A stretch of 64,000 nt of DNA from Cyclospora cayetanensis (Eukaryota > Apicomplexa > Conoidasida > Eucoccidiorida > Eimeriidae): positions 62,001 to 126,000 of the forward strand of contig NW_020312514.1 of assembly GCF_002999335.1 (NCBI RefSeq). Direction: 5' to 3'. Positions 39,001 through 49,879 of the stretch are shown here, in pieces. How positions within the stretch are numbered: position 1 is the stretch's first letter; every line of letters begins with the position of its first letter. Position numbers and translations under genes: made by a program. Under the pieces are notes generated by a model, which had not been told where the DNA came from, ran no database searches, and saw only the letters and a program-made list of their open reading frames with translations.

Positions 39001-39961
39001 GGAGCAGCTCATGGTCTTCTTTGTTTCTGTTTTTCAGCATCAGCGCGAAGTGAGAGCGCAACATGTCACACAGACGCCGAAACTCCTGCTGCCGCTTGTT
39101 CTCCTTGCAAAACTGGAAGGCGCGACGTGCCGTGTCGTGATAAACCTTTTCCAGCTTCGGTGTAGTCCTCAACAAATCCAAGATTATCTTGTAAACATCC
39201 CACTCGGCGCGAAGAGCTTGGTGAACATCGCGCGCCTCTGCGGAACGGATTTCTACCTACCACGAAAAAACCGCCGCAAAAAACAGACGCCCACTAAGAA
39301 GCACATTTATACACGTATGGAGAAAGAGAAATAGACGCACAAACAAACATCCGAACGGGCGAGGGAGGCCTAGGTGTGTGTCACAGCAAACAAAAATACA
39401 CGAAGATCGAGTACAATTCCGTCCGCCCCGAGAAAAAAAACTGCCACCTACCTGCAGTGTGGAGAGCAACAGATTCTCTGGAGTTTCTGCCTCGATATCC
39501 AGATCCTCAGGTACATTCGGCTCCTGCGACAGCCGTTGCATCGCAGCATGCACAAACACACACACACGCACACAAAGGAATGCAGAAAAAAGGAGGAACG
39601 CACAGCCAAAACATAACGCAAGTCTACGTAGAGAAGGGGGGCACTGACCAAGAGAGGTCTACAGACAAGCACACATACGTCCCACAAAGCCCTCTCGCCG
39701 CATAGACTCGCAACAGCTTTTGTGTTAGACAACGAAGATATATATACGTTTGCAGAGGGACAGACATATGAACATACACATACACACGATATGCTATACA
39801 GCGTGAGCGCGTCTGGAGAGAAACTGCTATCAACAAGTTCCGATAGAGCGACTGAGCGGCATCCCCTGATCCACCGAAACAAAGACACTAATAGGAGGTG
39901 AGACTACAGACAGAGAAACAGAGAGAGAGAGAGAGAGACAGACAGAGAGAGAGAGAGAGAC

Positions 39962-40007
<46 letters not shown>

Positions 40008-41124
40008 TCCCCTGTGCCTGTATACCGATGGCAAGAGACAAGAGGCGGCCACAGTCACCTCTAGAGACGACCTTCTCCAAGCACAAAGCGGTGTGTGACG
40101 GGTGCTACAGGGTGTATATGTCTCCCTAAATTCGATCTGCGTGCGAAGGCGGCCTTAAAAAGCTGTGGATAGGAGGGGGAAGAAGGGGGGAGGTAGTTCT
40201 CACCTCTTCATCGCCAGCTTTGGCCTTCGCTGCGGCAAGTCGCGCCTCTGCTCGTGCACGCAGCTCCCCGACTACTTTTCCGAGAGACTGCGTGTTGGCG
40301 TGCTGGGAGACGATGCGGTACTGGTGAAGGCTGTGATGCAGCAAACAAGATAGAAGGCGCGGCACAGGAAAAGCAATCGACAAGAAAGCGCCGTTAGAGG
40401 GGGCAACATGCATGGAGGACGGTTGGGGTGTACAGACAGCCGCCAAGTCCCTGCATTGCAAGAAAGGGGAAGCAGCAAAAAGCGAAGCTAGCCGCGCGGT
40501 ATTCATGGAGCTTTTTTCGGAATCGCATATATATATATATACATAATGTACCCATCGCGAGCCAGTCGAAGTTTCCCCTCGTCCACACATAGCTGTACGT
40601 GACGCAGCATTATCGCCTCCTGAACGGCGTCCCAGCCTTGAGATCTGCACGCAGGGTATGCAACAGCGCACAGACTTTCCAAAGGGGTGTGCCAGGGGAA
40701 TGCGTCATCCGCCAGCAGGGGGCATGCGCCACTCTAAAGAAAGCCCCGACTGTGCGTGCTTCTCTCCACGCGCATGCGACACGCCACCAACAGGCGCCCC
40801 TTTGCTGCCGCGCAAACCGACATCTGCATGCCGAAAAGAATCGCATGGAGAAGACGCGAGGGAGCAGGCGGGCACAGCCTGGGCAGCCCCAAGATCACGC
40901 GGCTGCTGAGCCTCCCCCGCATGAAGGCTCCCGTTAGGAAGGCATTGCTTGGTGTAGCCTGTGTTTGAGGGTTTAGCGTTAAGGTTTGTGCTGCATGCAC
41001 TGGACCTGAATCTCCGGTGGCCGATCGCAGTGTGGAGGATGCGGAGTGCAGCATCTTGCTGGCCGATGGAGAGGAGCTCATTCGCCCTCTTGAGAGCATT
41101 TTCAGGCTTTTGAAAAGTCTGCAT
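33016..41124 (-). CDS. EIF3A: Translation initiation factor eIF3 subunit A
   Basis: This is the largest core subunit of eIF3, which scaffolds the 43S pre-initiation complex. Exons 5' to 3': 41124-41006, 40644-40552, 40330-40204, 39523-39452, 39256-38625, 38256-38035, 37327-36920, 36437-36331, 36115-35999, 35750-35509, 35193-35028, 34655-34399, 33917-33813 and 33648-33016. All junctions are GT-AG with agreeing phase, giving 1,099 residues. The start MQTFQKPENALKRANELL is diagnostic. Other family blocks are LCVDEGKLRLARDG, LHQYRIVSQHAN, LHLETRMHQLAVAADLELW, KRLALLLG, LLEAEFTPLKLC, VRIDYAAKALIFG (PCI domain), INIEDVLEGYV and FIRACREEELPLLDEW, followed by the charged Glu/Arg/Gln helix. The last exon holds a long poly-Gln/Pro tract in place of the usual DDDR repeats and ends FTRVRRRK. 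It is shorter than human eIF3a (about 1,380 residues). Exon 12 could alternatively end slightly downstream. Confidence 0.92.
33384..33512 (-). repeat. CAG/CTG repeat coding poly-Gln in eIF3a
   Basis: About 130 bp of CTG, TTG and TGG triplets on the plus strand encode Gln runs broken by Pro on the minus strand, within the last eIF3a exon. Confidence 0.9.
34811..34944. repeat. TATATG/TATACA microsatellite in eIF3a intron 11
   Basis: AT-rich words of the ACATATATAC type fill part of the intron between exons 11 and 12. Shorter (TA)n runs occur in intron 10 near 35292-35310. Confidence 0.8.
35880..35939. repeat. Two-copy AT-rich direct repeat in eIF3a intron 9
   Basis: Two nearly identical copies of about 30 bp (TATATATAATAAATATATAT then ATAGTGAAA) lie between exons 9 and 10. 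Confidence 0.8.
36605..36830. repeat. 34-40-bp minisatellite in eIF3a intron 7
   Basis: About six copies of a unit beginning ACACATCTAAGCAACACAAG and ending GAGAGTGCAACGCAG, with length variants, lie in the intron between exons 7 and 8. Confidence 0.85.
37330..37629. repeat. 30-bp minisatellite adjoining the eIF3a exon 7 acceptor
   Basis: Ten exact-length copies of GCAAAAAAGGAGATGCAGCA plus TGCACATCAT run without a break. On the transcribed strand each copy reads CTCCTTTTTTGCAT, and the array ends at the real acceptor CTCCTTTTTTGCAG of intron 6. Confidence 0.95.
38281..38396. repeat. ACATACACATAG microsatellite in eIF3a intron 5
   Basis: Alternating ACACAT and ATAGAT words lie just beyond the exon 6 acceptor. 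Confidence 0.85.
39908..40007. repeat. (GA)n/GACA microsatellite in eIF3a intron 3
   Basis: About 100 bp of GAGAGA interrupted by GACAGACA lies between exons 3 and 4. Confidence 0.9.
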
Positions 41125-41795
41125 TGTCTCAGGCAGACTGGCAGGAGAGTCTCACAACCCGAATAATACATACAGCTGGAATGGCAGCTGTGGGGTGCGC
41201 GGGGTTGCCGCAACGAGTGCAGCAACAGCAGCGGCGCGAACACGGCAGAACGGCTGCCGCTTGAGAGGAAGTCTGTGACAATTGCTGCGGCAACAGACAA
41301 AAGGGCAGCAAGACAGGCAGCCGCAGCAGCAGGACTAAGGGGGCAGCAGCAGCAGCTGCTGCTGTGGCTGCTGTGGCTGCAGAAAAGCGCTGCTGCAGTG
41401 GCTGCTGCTCTTGCCGCGCCTGCTCGCTGGGCTGTATTCGCCCTTAAATTAAGCCTACACTACTTCCATGCACAAAAGACCATATCCCCTGGATTCTGTA
41501 CTCGTAAAAGGGCGAGACAGAGCAAGAAAAATTGAAACGCACACCCGTCGCGCATGCCCAAGGCAACCACACCCAACCCCTACTAGGCGTCGCCGATTCA
41601 TCCAACTCCCACTGCTGCCGCATGCAGCAACGGACTTCTAGACCATAAACGGCAATCCTAAGCCTAAAATTCTTGAGCTGCTAAGCGATATTACTCTGGC
41701 CTGATAGTACAAATGTGTAGAAATCCCCGTCAGGAGGCACAGCCCATGGCCTCCATCTTCCTTTTCTCATACAATGCGGGTCCACTGACGGGGGA

Positions 41796-41842
<47 letters not shown>

Positions 41843-42254
41843 AAAAACACCCACCTCCAGTAGCCGACCGACACCCCCAGTGACTATATGAACACTTCAA
41901 ACGGAACTTCTTTCCTTACAACGAAGGAGCTTCTTCCACTGCTCTGCGAGAAAGGCCAGACGATCCTGGATTATTGGGAACAGGCTCCGAGTTTGTGTTA
42001 CCCTCCAACTTAAGTCTCCGTAGGGCGACATTTAAGTAGACACTCAGCACAAACTCAAAATCTGGTGGAGTGTTCCTCTCGAGTAATCCCACCCTCCCTT
42101 GCGCACTGCCCCCAGAAGTTCCGACATGAGGTGAGAGGGGCAGCTAGGGTGAAAGGAGGTGCATCCTTTAGGCACTCCAAACAATCAGGAGCTATTGTAC
42201 ATAATATCTAGCGCGCACGCATGCATTGCTGCGTATTCGCATATACAGCAAAGA
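41125..42254. other. Upstream region of eIF3a
   Basis: This is the probable eIF3a promoter, with CAG/CTG words at 41320-41420. A pure (GT)n run of about 21 copies occupies 41797-41840. No coding gene is supported. Confidence 0.45.
41797..41840. repeat. (GT)n microsatellite
   Basis: An uninterrupted TG dinucleotide run of about 44 bp sits in otherwise repeat-poor sequence. Confidence 0.95.
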
Positions 42255-42764
42255 TTACGCTGCAAGAGACAAGGTGTACTACCAGGCAAACCAAAACAGC
42301 CAACTCTATAACTCTTGCATGAATACAACTACGGTACAAGAAATCTTTCAAGTCTAACTAAGCCTACTGCATCCCCCACCGCCATTAATTCAAAGCATGC
42401 ACCCTCGCATTCTGTACTTGTACCTTGTAACCCGCTGCATGCAGGACAGCGAAAGAGTTCTTACCGTATTGCCACTCCACAGGCAAGCAGGAACGCTGAA
42501 AACCGTGCAGATAAAAGTCTATATCGACCGGGAAAAATCGAAGAAAACAAAGGCATACACACCAGCCAACAGAGGACGGAGAAATACCCTCATGATCGCG
42601 GCGGCGCGATGACTCGAAATGTGTAGGCCCCATGCGAAAAGGAAGTAGAAAAAAGCAAAATGTGTAAAGAAAAAATAAAAGAACGCACCAGTGCGGCAGT
42701 GCTTCCACGCTTCATATAGCCATTTGTGCCCGCGGTCACAACAAGTAAATGCAGCGTAGTCCAT
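42255..42764 (-). CDS. Candidate micro-gene, about 44 residues, three exons
   Basis: Reading down the minus strand, ATG at 42764 opens MDYAAFTCCDRGHKWLYEAW and runs to a donor at 42689 (CACTG|GTGCGT, phase 1). Exon 2, 42518-42465, continues the frame (FYLHGFQRSCLPVEWQY) behind a good pyrimidine tract and ends at a strong donor (ATACG|GTAAGA, phase 1). The last exon is tiny: the acceptor at 42260 gives Ala-stop (42259-42255); an acceptor at 42314 gives Glu-Leu-stop. The composition is protein-like (Cys, Trp, Tyr rich). It may be a fragment of a longer gene with an upstream exon, since the ATG is directly preceded by GAG and a T-rich tract. No family is recognised. Confidence 0.35.
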
Positions 42765-43049
42765 CTCAAAGCGCCGAAAGAGGCACAGGAAAAAAGGAGG
42801 GACTGTAAAGGTGAGAGGGCTTGCACATAAATCTGTGTGGGTAACATCAATAGAAATCGGCACTTTTTAAAGCCACTTCCTCTGAGAAAGGTGTCTATTT
42901 GGCAGAGCACGCGCTGAAAAGTGCAATTACCAAGGAACTCGAGGAGTCTTGTATATGGCTTTCAGCGCGTTTAACCAAACGTAGCCGCAAATTCCCCCGC
43001 AGGCAATGAAATTCCCAAACGCTATACCGTCAATCACTAGGGGTGGCGT

Positions 43050-44770
43050 TTCTCAGCCCATTACGCTAGAATCTATTGTTTAGTGTGCTAGCTGCACTCA
43101 AAAGTCCTAAAATCCAGCACTTCTAGATTTCCCTGTGGCCCCTCCAATTCCACGAGTCGCTTGCATGCGCGGCGAAGTCAGCGGATAATGCTTGGACTTC
43201 TAAAATATCTTTGGAAGCCAAAATTGGTAAGTCTGTGGTACCTTCATCTCAGCAACTATTAGTGAGCGGATTGCTCGTAGCGTCTTCGCCTTGTCACCTT
43301 TCATGCTCCTCGAAGAGACTGCCGATCCACAGAACCAAATCTCAAGACTTGAACCACACAGCTGACATTCGGCTATCATGATTCAGTACGTGTCTCTCTT
43401 AATCTTTGCGTGTACACTCAAGCGCACTAGCCACCTGTTCTCTGAATCCCTCCTGGTCAGAGCTCCTCCGTGGTGACCAGGGATGCGAGAACGCAACGGG
43501 AAGAAGAATGTGCTGATCAATTTTTCACCCACTATGCATAAGGAAAAGCTTTAAGCCAAGTGACTAATTTTCAGTGGGCATAGAGTCTCAAAATGGTGCA
43601 GATGTGTGCGATTGGTGGGCTGTGTATCCCCATCCGCCTCAACGATTCGCAGGAGTCACTACTGAGCAGGTATATAAAAAGGCATTCCAGAACTCACTGA
43701 CGTACTTCCGATCCATGTTCATAGTAATACTCCTACAGCTTCTGTTAGCCTTCTACAAATGGATTAAGATAATGGGGCAACTTCCTGCGCCGTGACAGAA
43801 CTGGAGCAAGGGATGGGATGGGCGCCGTTAGCGATTCTGTAGACAACGACGTAGACGCCTTGCTCACCGCTGCCCTCCGGAAATCCTGCAATAAATTCCA
43901 GTCAGATCAATCCAAGATCCCTCCGAAACTGTGAGGTTTCTCAAAAGGCAGGGTTGAGAAGAATCTTGCTGCTTTAGCTGCTGGCAATCTGGGCATGACA
44001 GTGCATACTGATCTGCCGCGGAACGCATCCCAAGGGACCAGTAGCACCGCGTGACCTGTTGCACTTTAGTGTGGAGCTCACCGTGCAAACTGGAACTGCA
44101 AAACAAAGTTGGATGTACACAGAACAAAGTCCCTATTCTATTTCGAACCACAGCAGGCCATTCCCAACAGTAGTAATTCACCCTTTAGGCGCTGCAAACT
44201 TGGCACTAGTAACGGATGCATGAGAACCAACAGCGAACGACATACTGGAATATTAGCAAAATGTCTAGAACTCCATTATGACTTGACATCGGATGTTTGT
44301 TGGTCCGCTCGGCCGTGACTCTACGACGAGCCTAACAATTGAATATCATGTGAACACTGCGAACCATTCTAAGGTGGATGGGCACGCAGAGCACACCAAT
44401 CCACCGCATTGCACTACTTGCAACTCTATGCCCATCAACGCCAATTGCTCGACCTGAAGCTCTTCCTTATGCATAGTGGGTACATAAGAATAAGGCACAT
44501 TTGTCTACCCGTTGCTCTCTCACATCCGTGGTCAACAATTAAGAGCTTCTGTCCGATCTGGAAGCATTCAGAGAACAGGTGGCTAGTGCACGTGGAAATA
44601 TGCGCATAGCTCAAAAGAGGCATGCATTGAGTTATGAAACCGGCTGTAGAGCATTTGTTTGGGGACTTGAGATTTGGTTCTAGTGAATCGGCAATCTCTA
44701 CAAGATGCGCAAAGTAATTAAACGAAGACAATCCCCCCCAAATAGCAGGATCACTTGCCATCCCCTATCT
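43050..44770 (-). mobile_element. Decayed Ty3/gypsy pol, second copy
   Basis: On the minus strand the order is as follows. At about 44.75-44.63 kb is the RT-to-RNase H connection (LSSFNYFAHLVEIADSLEP). Near 44.55-44.44 kb is an RNase H-like segment (LLIVDHGCERATG). At 44.1-43.87 kb is the integrase H2C2 zinc module in one open frame (LHGELHTKVQQ, RCYWSLGM, YALSCPDCQQLKQ) leading to WIDLTGIYCRISGG. Worn integrase core and tail sequence continues to about 43.05 kb, where the text (AAAATCCAGCACTTCTA) matches the first copy near 14.43 kb. It is same-strand with the other copies and has many stops and frameshifts. Confidence 0.7.
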
Positions 44771-45213
44771 ACGCGATGCTCATTTTTACTCTGTCTAATT
44801 TTCTACAAATGGAAGGTGTAACAGAGAATCAATGGTGGCTTCCTACGAAGGTTTTAAAGTGTTGAAATAGAAGCCAACTTTGCCGCACAAGGGGGTGACT
44901 ATTCTTGCAGTAAGAAGTCCACAAAAAGGCGTAGAAAGTATGGTTTGCAGGACTGCTTTTGAGTGCAGATGGCAATAAATGAGAGCTTGCAGTGATGTCC
45001 CTAATTGTAGCCTAACCAGCCACACGAGACGAAAGTTTCTAATGAAAGAAAGTGCATAAGGTTAGCCCTAGTTGTTGGCTATTGAGCAACTATACTTTTA
45101 CTCTCTGACGGGGAATGTGCGGCTCTGTTTGGTGCACCGAGTAACTCGCCCTGGCGGGTACTCCTCGTGTTCATTGGTTATTGTCCTTCCCTTGAGCACC
45201 TGCTCTGCTTTTT
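44771..45213. other. No gene recognised
   Basis: The probable upstream region of the small membrane-protein candidate at 45214. Nothing else is supported. Confidence 0.3.
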
Positions 45214-45674
45214 ATGCAACAATGGATATTGCTTTTAACGTTGCCGGTCTTTGTGGCTACAGTGTTGTCCACACTACTTAAATTTACGCCCAGATTCGGT
45301 AAGATATCCCGTCCCTCTTATCATCCTTGTGCCGCTTGTGGGGCTGTAAATCGAGTGTGCTGCATAAAAACTCGTGTGTATTGTAATTCGCTTTAGACAA
45401 TTAAGCTAATTTCCTTTTTGTAGGAGGCCTAAATATTTCAGTGCTTGGGCGAATGCGAGCCATCGCTCCACAGCAGCCTTTTTGGTTTGTATGTGTGCCC
45501 CCCTTTCGTTGTTGGGTAGCGCATGTGTATTTTTTCTCTCAAGTTTTGCTGTACTTAGTGCTCCAGGCATTTACTTCCCTCAAACTCACAGCGGTTTGCA
45601 TTTTCCTTGTCTGGGGAGTGGTGATGGGGATGCAGCTCCTCCACGTTCTGCACACAGCTTATCTCGATGTATGA
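45214..45674 (+). CDS. Small polytopic membrane protein, possibly 5' part of a larger gene
   Basis: Exon 45214-45298 (donor TTCG|GTAAGA, phase 1) joins 45424-45674 (acceptor CTTTTTGTAG), giving 111 residues. Hydrophobic segments: WILLLTLPVFVATVLSTLL near the N-terminus, then VAHVYFFSQVLLYLVLQAF and TAVCIFLVWGVVMGM. The block VPPFRCWVAHVYFFS recalls the VPKRYFSHFYIIS motif of polyprenol reductase (SRD5A3/DFG10), where it also sits after a first membrane span. Only the N-terminal third of that family would be present. The stop overlaps a possible donor (CTCGAT|GTATGA, phase 0), so later exons may exist that I could not find. The exon structure is better supported than the function. Confidence 0.45.
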
Positions 45675-46943
45675 ATGTGAAGCCCTGGGGCGCAGCCTGT
45701 GGAATAAAGGGGGAAGAGGTTGTGCCGGCGAGAATTTTACTTAAATACATTCTAGCTGACAATTTATATGTTGGAATTCGCGAAGTATCGAATGATTGAT
45801 CAGTAGTCGGTATGATCCCAAGTGATGTTAGCTCAATGCAATAGGAATCGATGTCGTGTAAGTACGCGCAAGATGCTGTGTGAAACTAGCTGTGAATACT
45901 CGGGGTGATTAGAGAAGGCAGCAACCTGCACCCTATGTCCTTCCCCCCCGATGTCGGAACCCTGAGAGAAAAGGGCAGACAGGATGTAGAGCACGTTTGA
46001 GAAACATCAAATAACTTTCTACAAAGCTTTTATTTGAGTCTGAAGAAATATGGTTCTCACACCTTAGACAAAATGTTCCATCCACCCACGTTGCTTGCAG
46101 CTACGCAAACAAAACGCCGGGAAAGAGAGACGTTAATATCCGCAGAGGAGCGTTAACAACCTGACGGCTTGCTGCACAGATCGATTGTCGATGGAATTTG
46201 CTGCTCAGCTGCATTGTGTAGGTCTGTTCACGCAAGGCAACGTAAGAAATGACGCATGGGAGGCATCAGTGCGGAAATATGCGTGCTGCAGTTTGTCAAA
46301 TTTAGTAAACTCAGCTTTTCGCTTCGTGTTTAATAAACCGACTCTTTGCTCCCCTAAAGCTATCTGATGCATCCAGGATTCACATGTTCTCCTCGTGCTC
46401 GCTTTCCAGCCAAAACAGAGCCAATCCTATGAAGAAGGAAGAGCACCACAAAACTCACTCCCCAAGTGCGACAAAACTTGAACACAAGGGGGCATGCGCA
46501 TCCATCGAGAAACCAACACCAAAGCCTAAGCAGCAGCAGCATCACGAGCAGCCCCAAATTCTAGAATACAGGTTAGTTGATGACTGGAAAGAAAAATGCG
46601 GCCATACAGAGAAACATACACAACTAAAGCGGGAAACAGTATGCTGCTTGCGAGCTCCCCTTCTATCTATGGGGCCCCTCTGTAGGCATGACCCTCTGCG
46701 CGCCCCTTTCAGGGGCCCTCCAGAAACAATAAAGAGGGTCTAAATACTGCATGGAGCAGCTAGTAGATATCCGCATTCCGCAGACTCAAGCCGCAGCAAA
46801 CTCCAATCCCTCAAACCCTAGACAGCGGATATCGTTTATGAACGTGAAGTCCATGTTTTGGCACTTTGGCAGGTCTGGCCTACATTATGACGCCATTAGT
46901 GAACGACTTTTTTAGCTCTACACGCCTGTTCAGTTATCCATTT
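45675..46943. other. Gene-poor stretch with one possible exon
   Basis: A plus-strand open segment at about 46412-46572 starts after an acceptor-like CTTTCCAG, contains a Lys/His/Gln-rich frame (MKKEEHHKTHSPSATKLEHK) and ends at a good donor (ATACAG|GTTAGT). It cannot be joined in phase to the 45.2-kb gene and remains an orphan. The rest shows nothing clear. Confidence 0.3.
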
Positions 46944-48128
46944 TCACTTTTGTGGTGGCCGCAAGATCTCTACCGGTAAGCGAATTTTCACCTTCGACCG
47001 CGGGCTGAGCGAGGCAATGTCGATTCCACCCGGGGGTTCTGGTACTGCTCGCTTTGCTGGAGGGCCTCCAAGCGGAACTCCTTCCCTGTGTTTTTGCTGA
47101 ATCTCAGCCATGAACGTGTCTAATGCTGTGCTGAAGAGAGTGATATTTCGCAGCTCGAGAGGCAAGGAAGGGAGCAGACTTCGGGCTTGGTGGGAAGCCT
47201 CCTGATATGCCGCTACACTTAGATTGCTGAAGGCAACATCTGGCGCATCGCTGGTATATTTCTCGTCAAAGGCCTCGTGCCGATCCAATATACCCTCAAC
47301 AAACGAAACGAGGTATTTTTGTGCGGCATGGGCCCGGTCCAAGTAGTGCAGCATGTCTCTGCTAATGGCGTCTCCTGACGGAACTTTCAACAGGGGCCCC
47401 CCCAAGTTCAGAGTGTCATCACACAGCCTCTTTATACTGCCAAGCTTTTTGGTTGCTTTCTTCATATTGTCTAGTGCCCTTTTTAGCTGTCCCACAACTT
47501 GGTAGTTTCCCTCCCTCGTCTCCAACACCGCATCCTTGTGGATCCTCCATTTGGGATCCCTTGGGCCCCAAGGCAGATATCCTAATATAGAGTACACTGA
47601 GTCGCACGCAACTCGCCATTCTGCTGAGTCAGACTCTAGGTGTGCCACCAGGAAATTGTACAGAAGCTCAGGGTCCTTGGAATTCGAATGCCTCTGCTGC
47701 TGCTCTATCAGCTGCTCGGCTTGCTGCACCTGGTGGTCTAGCTCCACAAAAGGCTTCTTGGAATGGGAAGGTCTTTTGAAAATTGTAAAGTCGGGGAGCA
47801 GAGAGGACAGCAGCAGGTGCATCATGAAGCCTACAACAAACGCCTGCAGAAGGTATCTGCCAGACTTGTAGGGTTTCGCCGCTGGCAGTGAATCAGCTGC
47901 AAGTGGGGCCACCCTAGAACCATGGACTCTTGGAAGTAACAAAACATACTCCAAAGGATCGTGTTTGGGAATCTGTGCGAGTTCTTCCCCTGACAGAGTG
48001 AGGGAAATGATATCATCGGAGTAGCTGCTGCTGCTGCTGCTGCTGCTGCTCTCATCTAGTTCCCAACCATCATGCACAGTCTCAGTCACCGTGGACTCCA
48101 TGTCCTTTGCCATATTCGTCGCAACCAT
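46944..48128 (-). CDS. Single-pass membrane protein, unknown family
   Basis: A single open frame of 394 residues starts at the ATG at 48128. The frame continues upstream to a good acceptor at about 48194 (CATCCTATTGCAG), so a 5' exon carrying the real start may exist. The N-terminus is acidic with a nine-Ser run (residues about 27-35), followed by SYSDDIISLTLSGEEL. One membrane span lies at about residues 92-111 (LLQAFVVGFMMHLLLSSLLP). The remaining 280 residues are soluble and helical, with DPELLYNFLVAHL, SILGYLPWGP and LPLELRNITLFSTALDTFM, and end in a basic, Pro-rich tail. Codon use is ordinary and the sequence is not repeat-laden, unlike the flanking gene blocks. It resembles lineage-specific coccidian membrane proteins rather than any housekeeping family. 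The gene stands alone in a retroelement-rich region. Confidence 0.75.
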   Translation of the reverse strand: MVATNMAKDMESTVTETVHDGWELDESSSSSSSSSYSDDIISLTLSGEELAQIPKHDPLEYVLLLPRVHGSRVAPLAADSLPAAKPYKSGRYLLQAFVVGFMMHLLLSSLLPDFTIFKRPSHSKKPFVELDHQVQQAEQLIEQQQRHSNSKDPELLYNFLVAHLESDSAEWRVACDSVYSILGYLPWGPRDPKWRIHKDAVLETREGNYQVVGQLKRALDNMKKATKKLGSIKRLCDDTLNLGGPLLKVPSGDAISRDMLHYLDRAHAAQKYLVSFVEGILDRHEAFDEKYTSDAPDVAFSNLSVAAYQEASHQARSLLPSLPLELRNITLFSTALDTFMAEIQQKHREGVPLGGPPAKRAVPEPPGGIDIASLSPRSKVKIRLPVEILRPPQK

Positions 48129-49879
48129 GCATTCTAAGCACCCGAAGATGCCTCGCACCCAGGGAATCAAGGGATTCTCGCCTTCCTGGCTGCAATAGGA
48201 TGAACAAATCCAATAAATAAATAAAATACACACTTGTGGGTTATGATGTAGACTATGGATCGTGAATTACGATAAATCCGACCGGTCAGGAGGCAAGAAA
48301 GAAGACCGTTCATGGAATGGTGCAGCATCGAATGTCCCTTCTGCTCGCAATAACTCCCAGATACAAAGCCAAAATCCCATTCTCAAGCCCAGAGGCGAAA
48401 AAACAAGTATGGCATGCATAAAAGTCTGTGCAAAGGAAAATCAACGTTACTTAGAAGGGAGGTCAGGCAGGGGAACCGCAATGCTCCGCAGTTCCCTGTG
48501 CGCTGTATCCAAACCCCACAAGCGAACCGCTTAACCTTAAGTGCAAAAGCTTTGGCCTTTATACATTTATTCTTCAGCCTTACGCTTTGCTGTGTACCGC
48601 TAAACGTTTAACCCGAAGCCTTGAGACACATAGTCCCAATCCCAAAGTCTCGAAACTTTGCCAAAAAAACGCTCAGCTACGCACTTCGCGTAAGTTAAAT
48701 AATCACCACACCATATATCCCCAAACCTTAAAGCTTCAATATATTTCTACTCTTTCTACACTTTTTCTGCCTTCGATCGAAGTAGTTACTTTTGTGCATA
48801 TGCCATTGAAATTCGTCTAAAGCTTAACTGGAATGTGCTCCAGGCTGCCACCCACGTGTACAGCATTCATACCGCAGGTCTTTGAATTAGTATGCCCAAT
48901 TTTATATGACACAGGAGTGGCAGAGTGGCTTCACTTCTTTGCCTCATGTTTCCCACCCCCAGAAGTCGGCATTCTGATGCGTGGGCAGGAGAGCACTCCG
49001 CACATTCCACACAGGGCCCACTGCTTTCTGCCGAGATCCTTGCAACGCGCCTGTTGTAGTGCTGCTACTACGGTCACCAAAAGGCCCTAAAATGGTATCA
49101 AGACATTTTTAAAAACTATTAAGTGTCTATTCAATGGCGGTTCATCCCTCATCTATGTGCCTTTATGGCGGACTACGCTACACTGACAATTATTGTAGTA
49201 AGCTTGGCTGCACATTGAATACCTCCAACGAAACTAGCAATATTTAATCAAGAAATAGAAAGAATAGGGTAAGTGGCTTGTATGCTCTTAAAGATTTTTA
49301 AAACTGAAGACTTTTAATCACAATCTTGAAAAAAATTATGTATGGTGTGTTTGAGCGCTAGATGCAATGTGCTACTAGCTGTGAATACTCTGACTGTTCA
49401 GATGGTGCAGATACGCCCGCCAATCCTACCTGTCCTCCTCCTCACGTCCCGAAATTTGAGGGGCAGGGCATGGAGGAAACTCGATTGCGAAACACTCAGC
49501 ACATTGTTTTTAGGAGTGAAGTGTCTCCGTGCGGGGAGAGTACATGGAGCACTACATTCGCGTCGTGTCTCTCCTGAGGTTTGCGCAAACATTCATATGC
49601 ATTGACCACCACATTACTAACTTCCTCAGCGGCTAGCGGTGGCTGCTGACCAGGTGTAGGCCCCGATCCAAGGAAGCCTCCTCAGTGCCAACCAGGGATG
49701 CGGAGTGCAGCAGGTAGGCGAGGGTACTGCTGCACTACATATCCCCTAAGCTCAAGGAGGAGTTTCAAGTCAGGTGGAATTCCAGTAAGTTAAGAGTCGC
49801 AAATAGTGCAGGAGAGGGGGTGTGCCATAGTGCGATTGCCTATCAGCCCCAGGTGGTTCTCAATAGTCATTATTATGAT
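48129..49879. other. Gene-poor stretch
   Basis: A possible upstream exon of the 46.9-kb gene may lie near 48.13-48.19 kb or beyond. A plus-strand Cys-rich frame near 49362-49577 (CATSCEYSDCSDGADTPANP) resembles minus-strand frames near 51.4 and 12.15 kb and may be mobile-element debris. No gene is supported. Confidence 0.35.
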
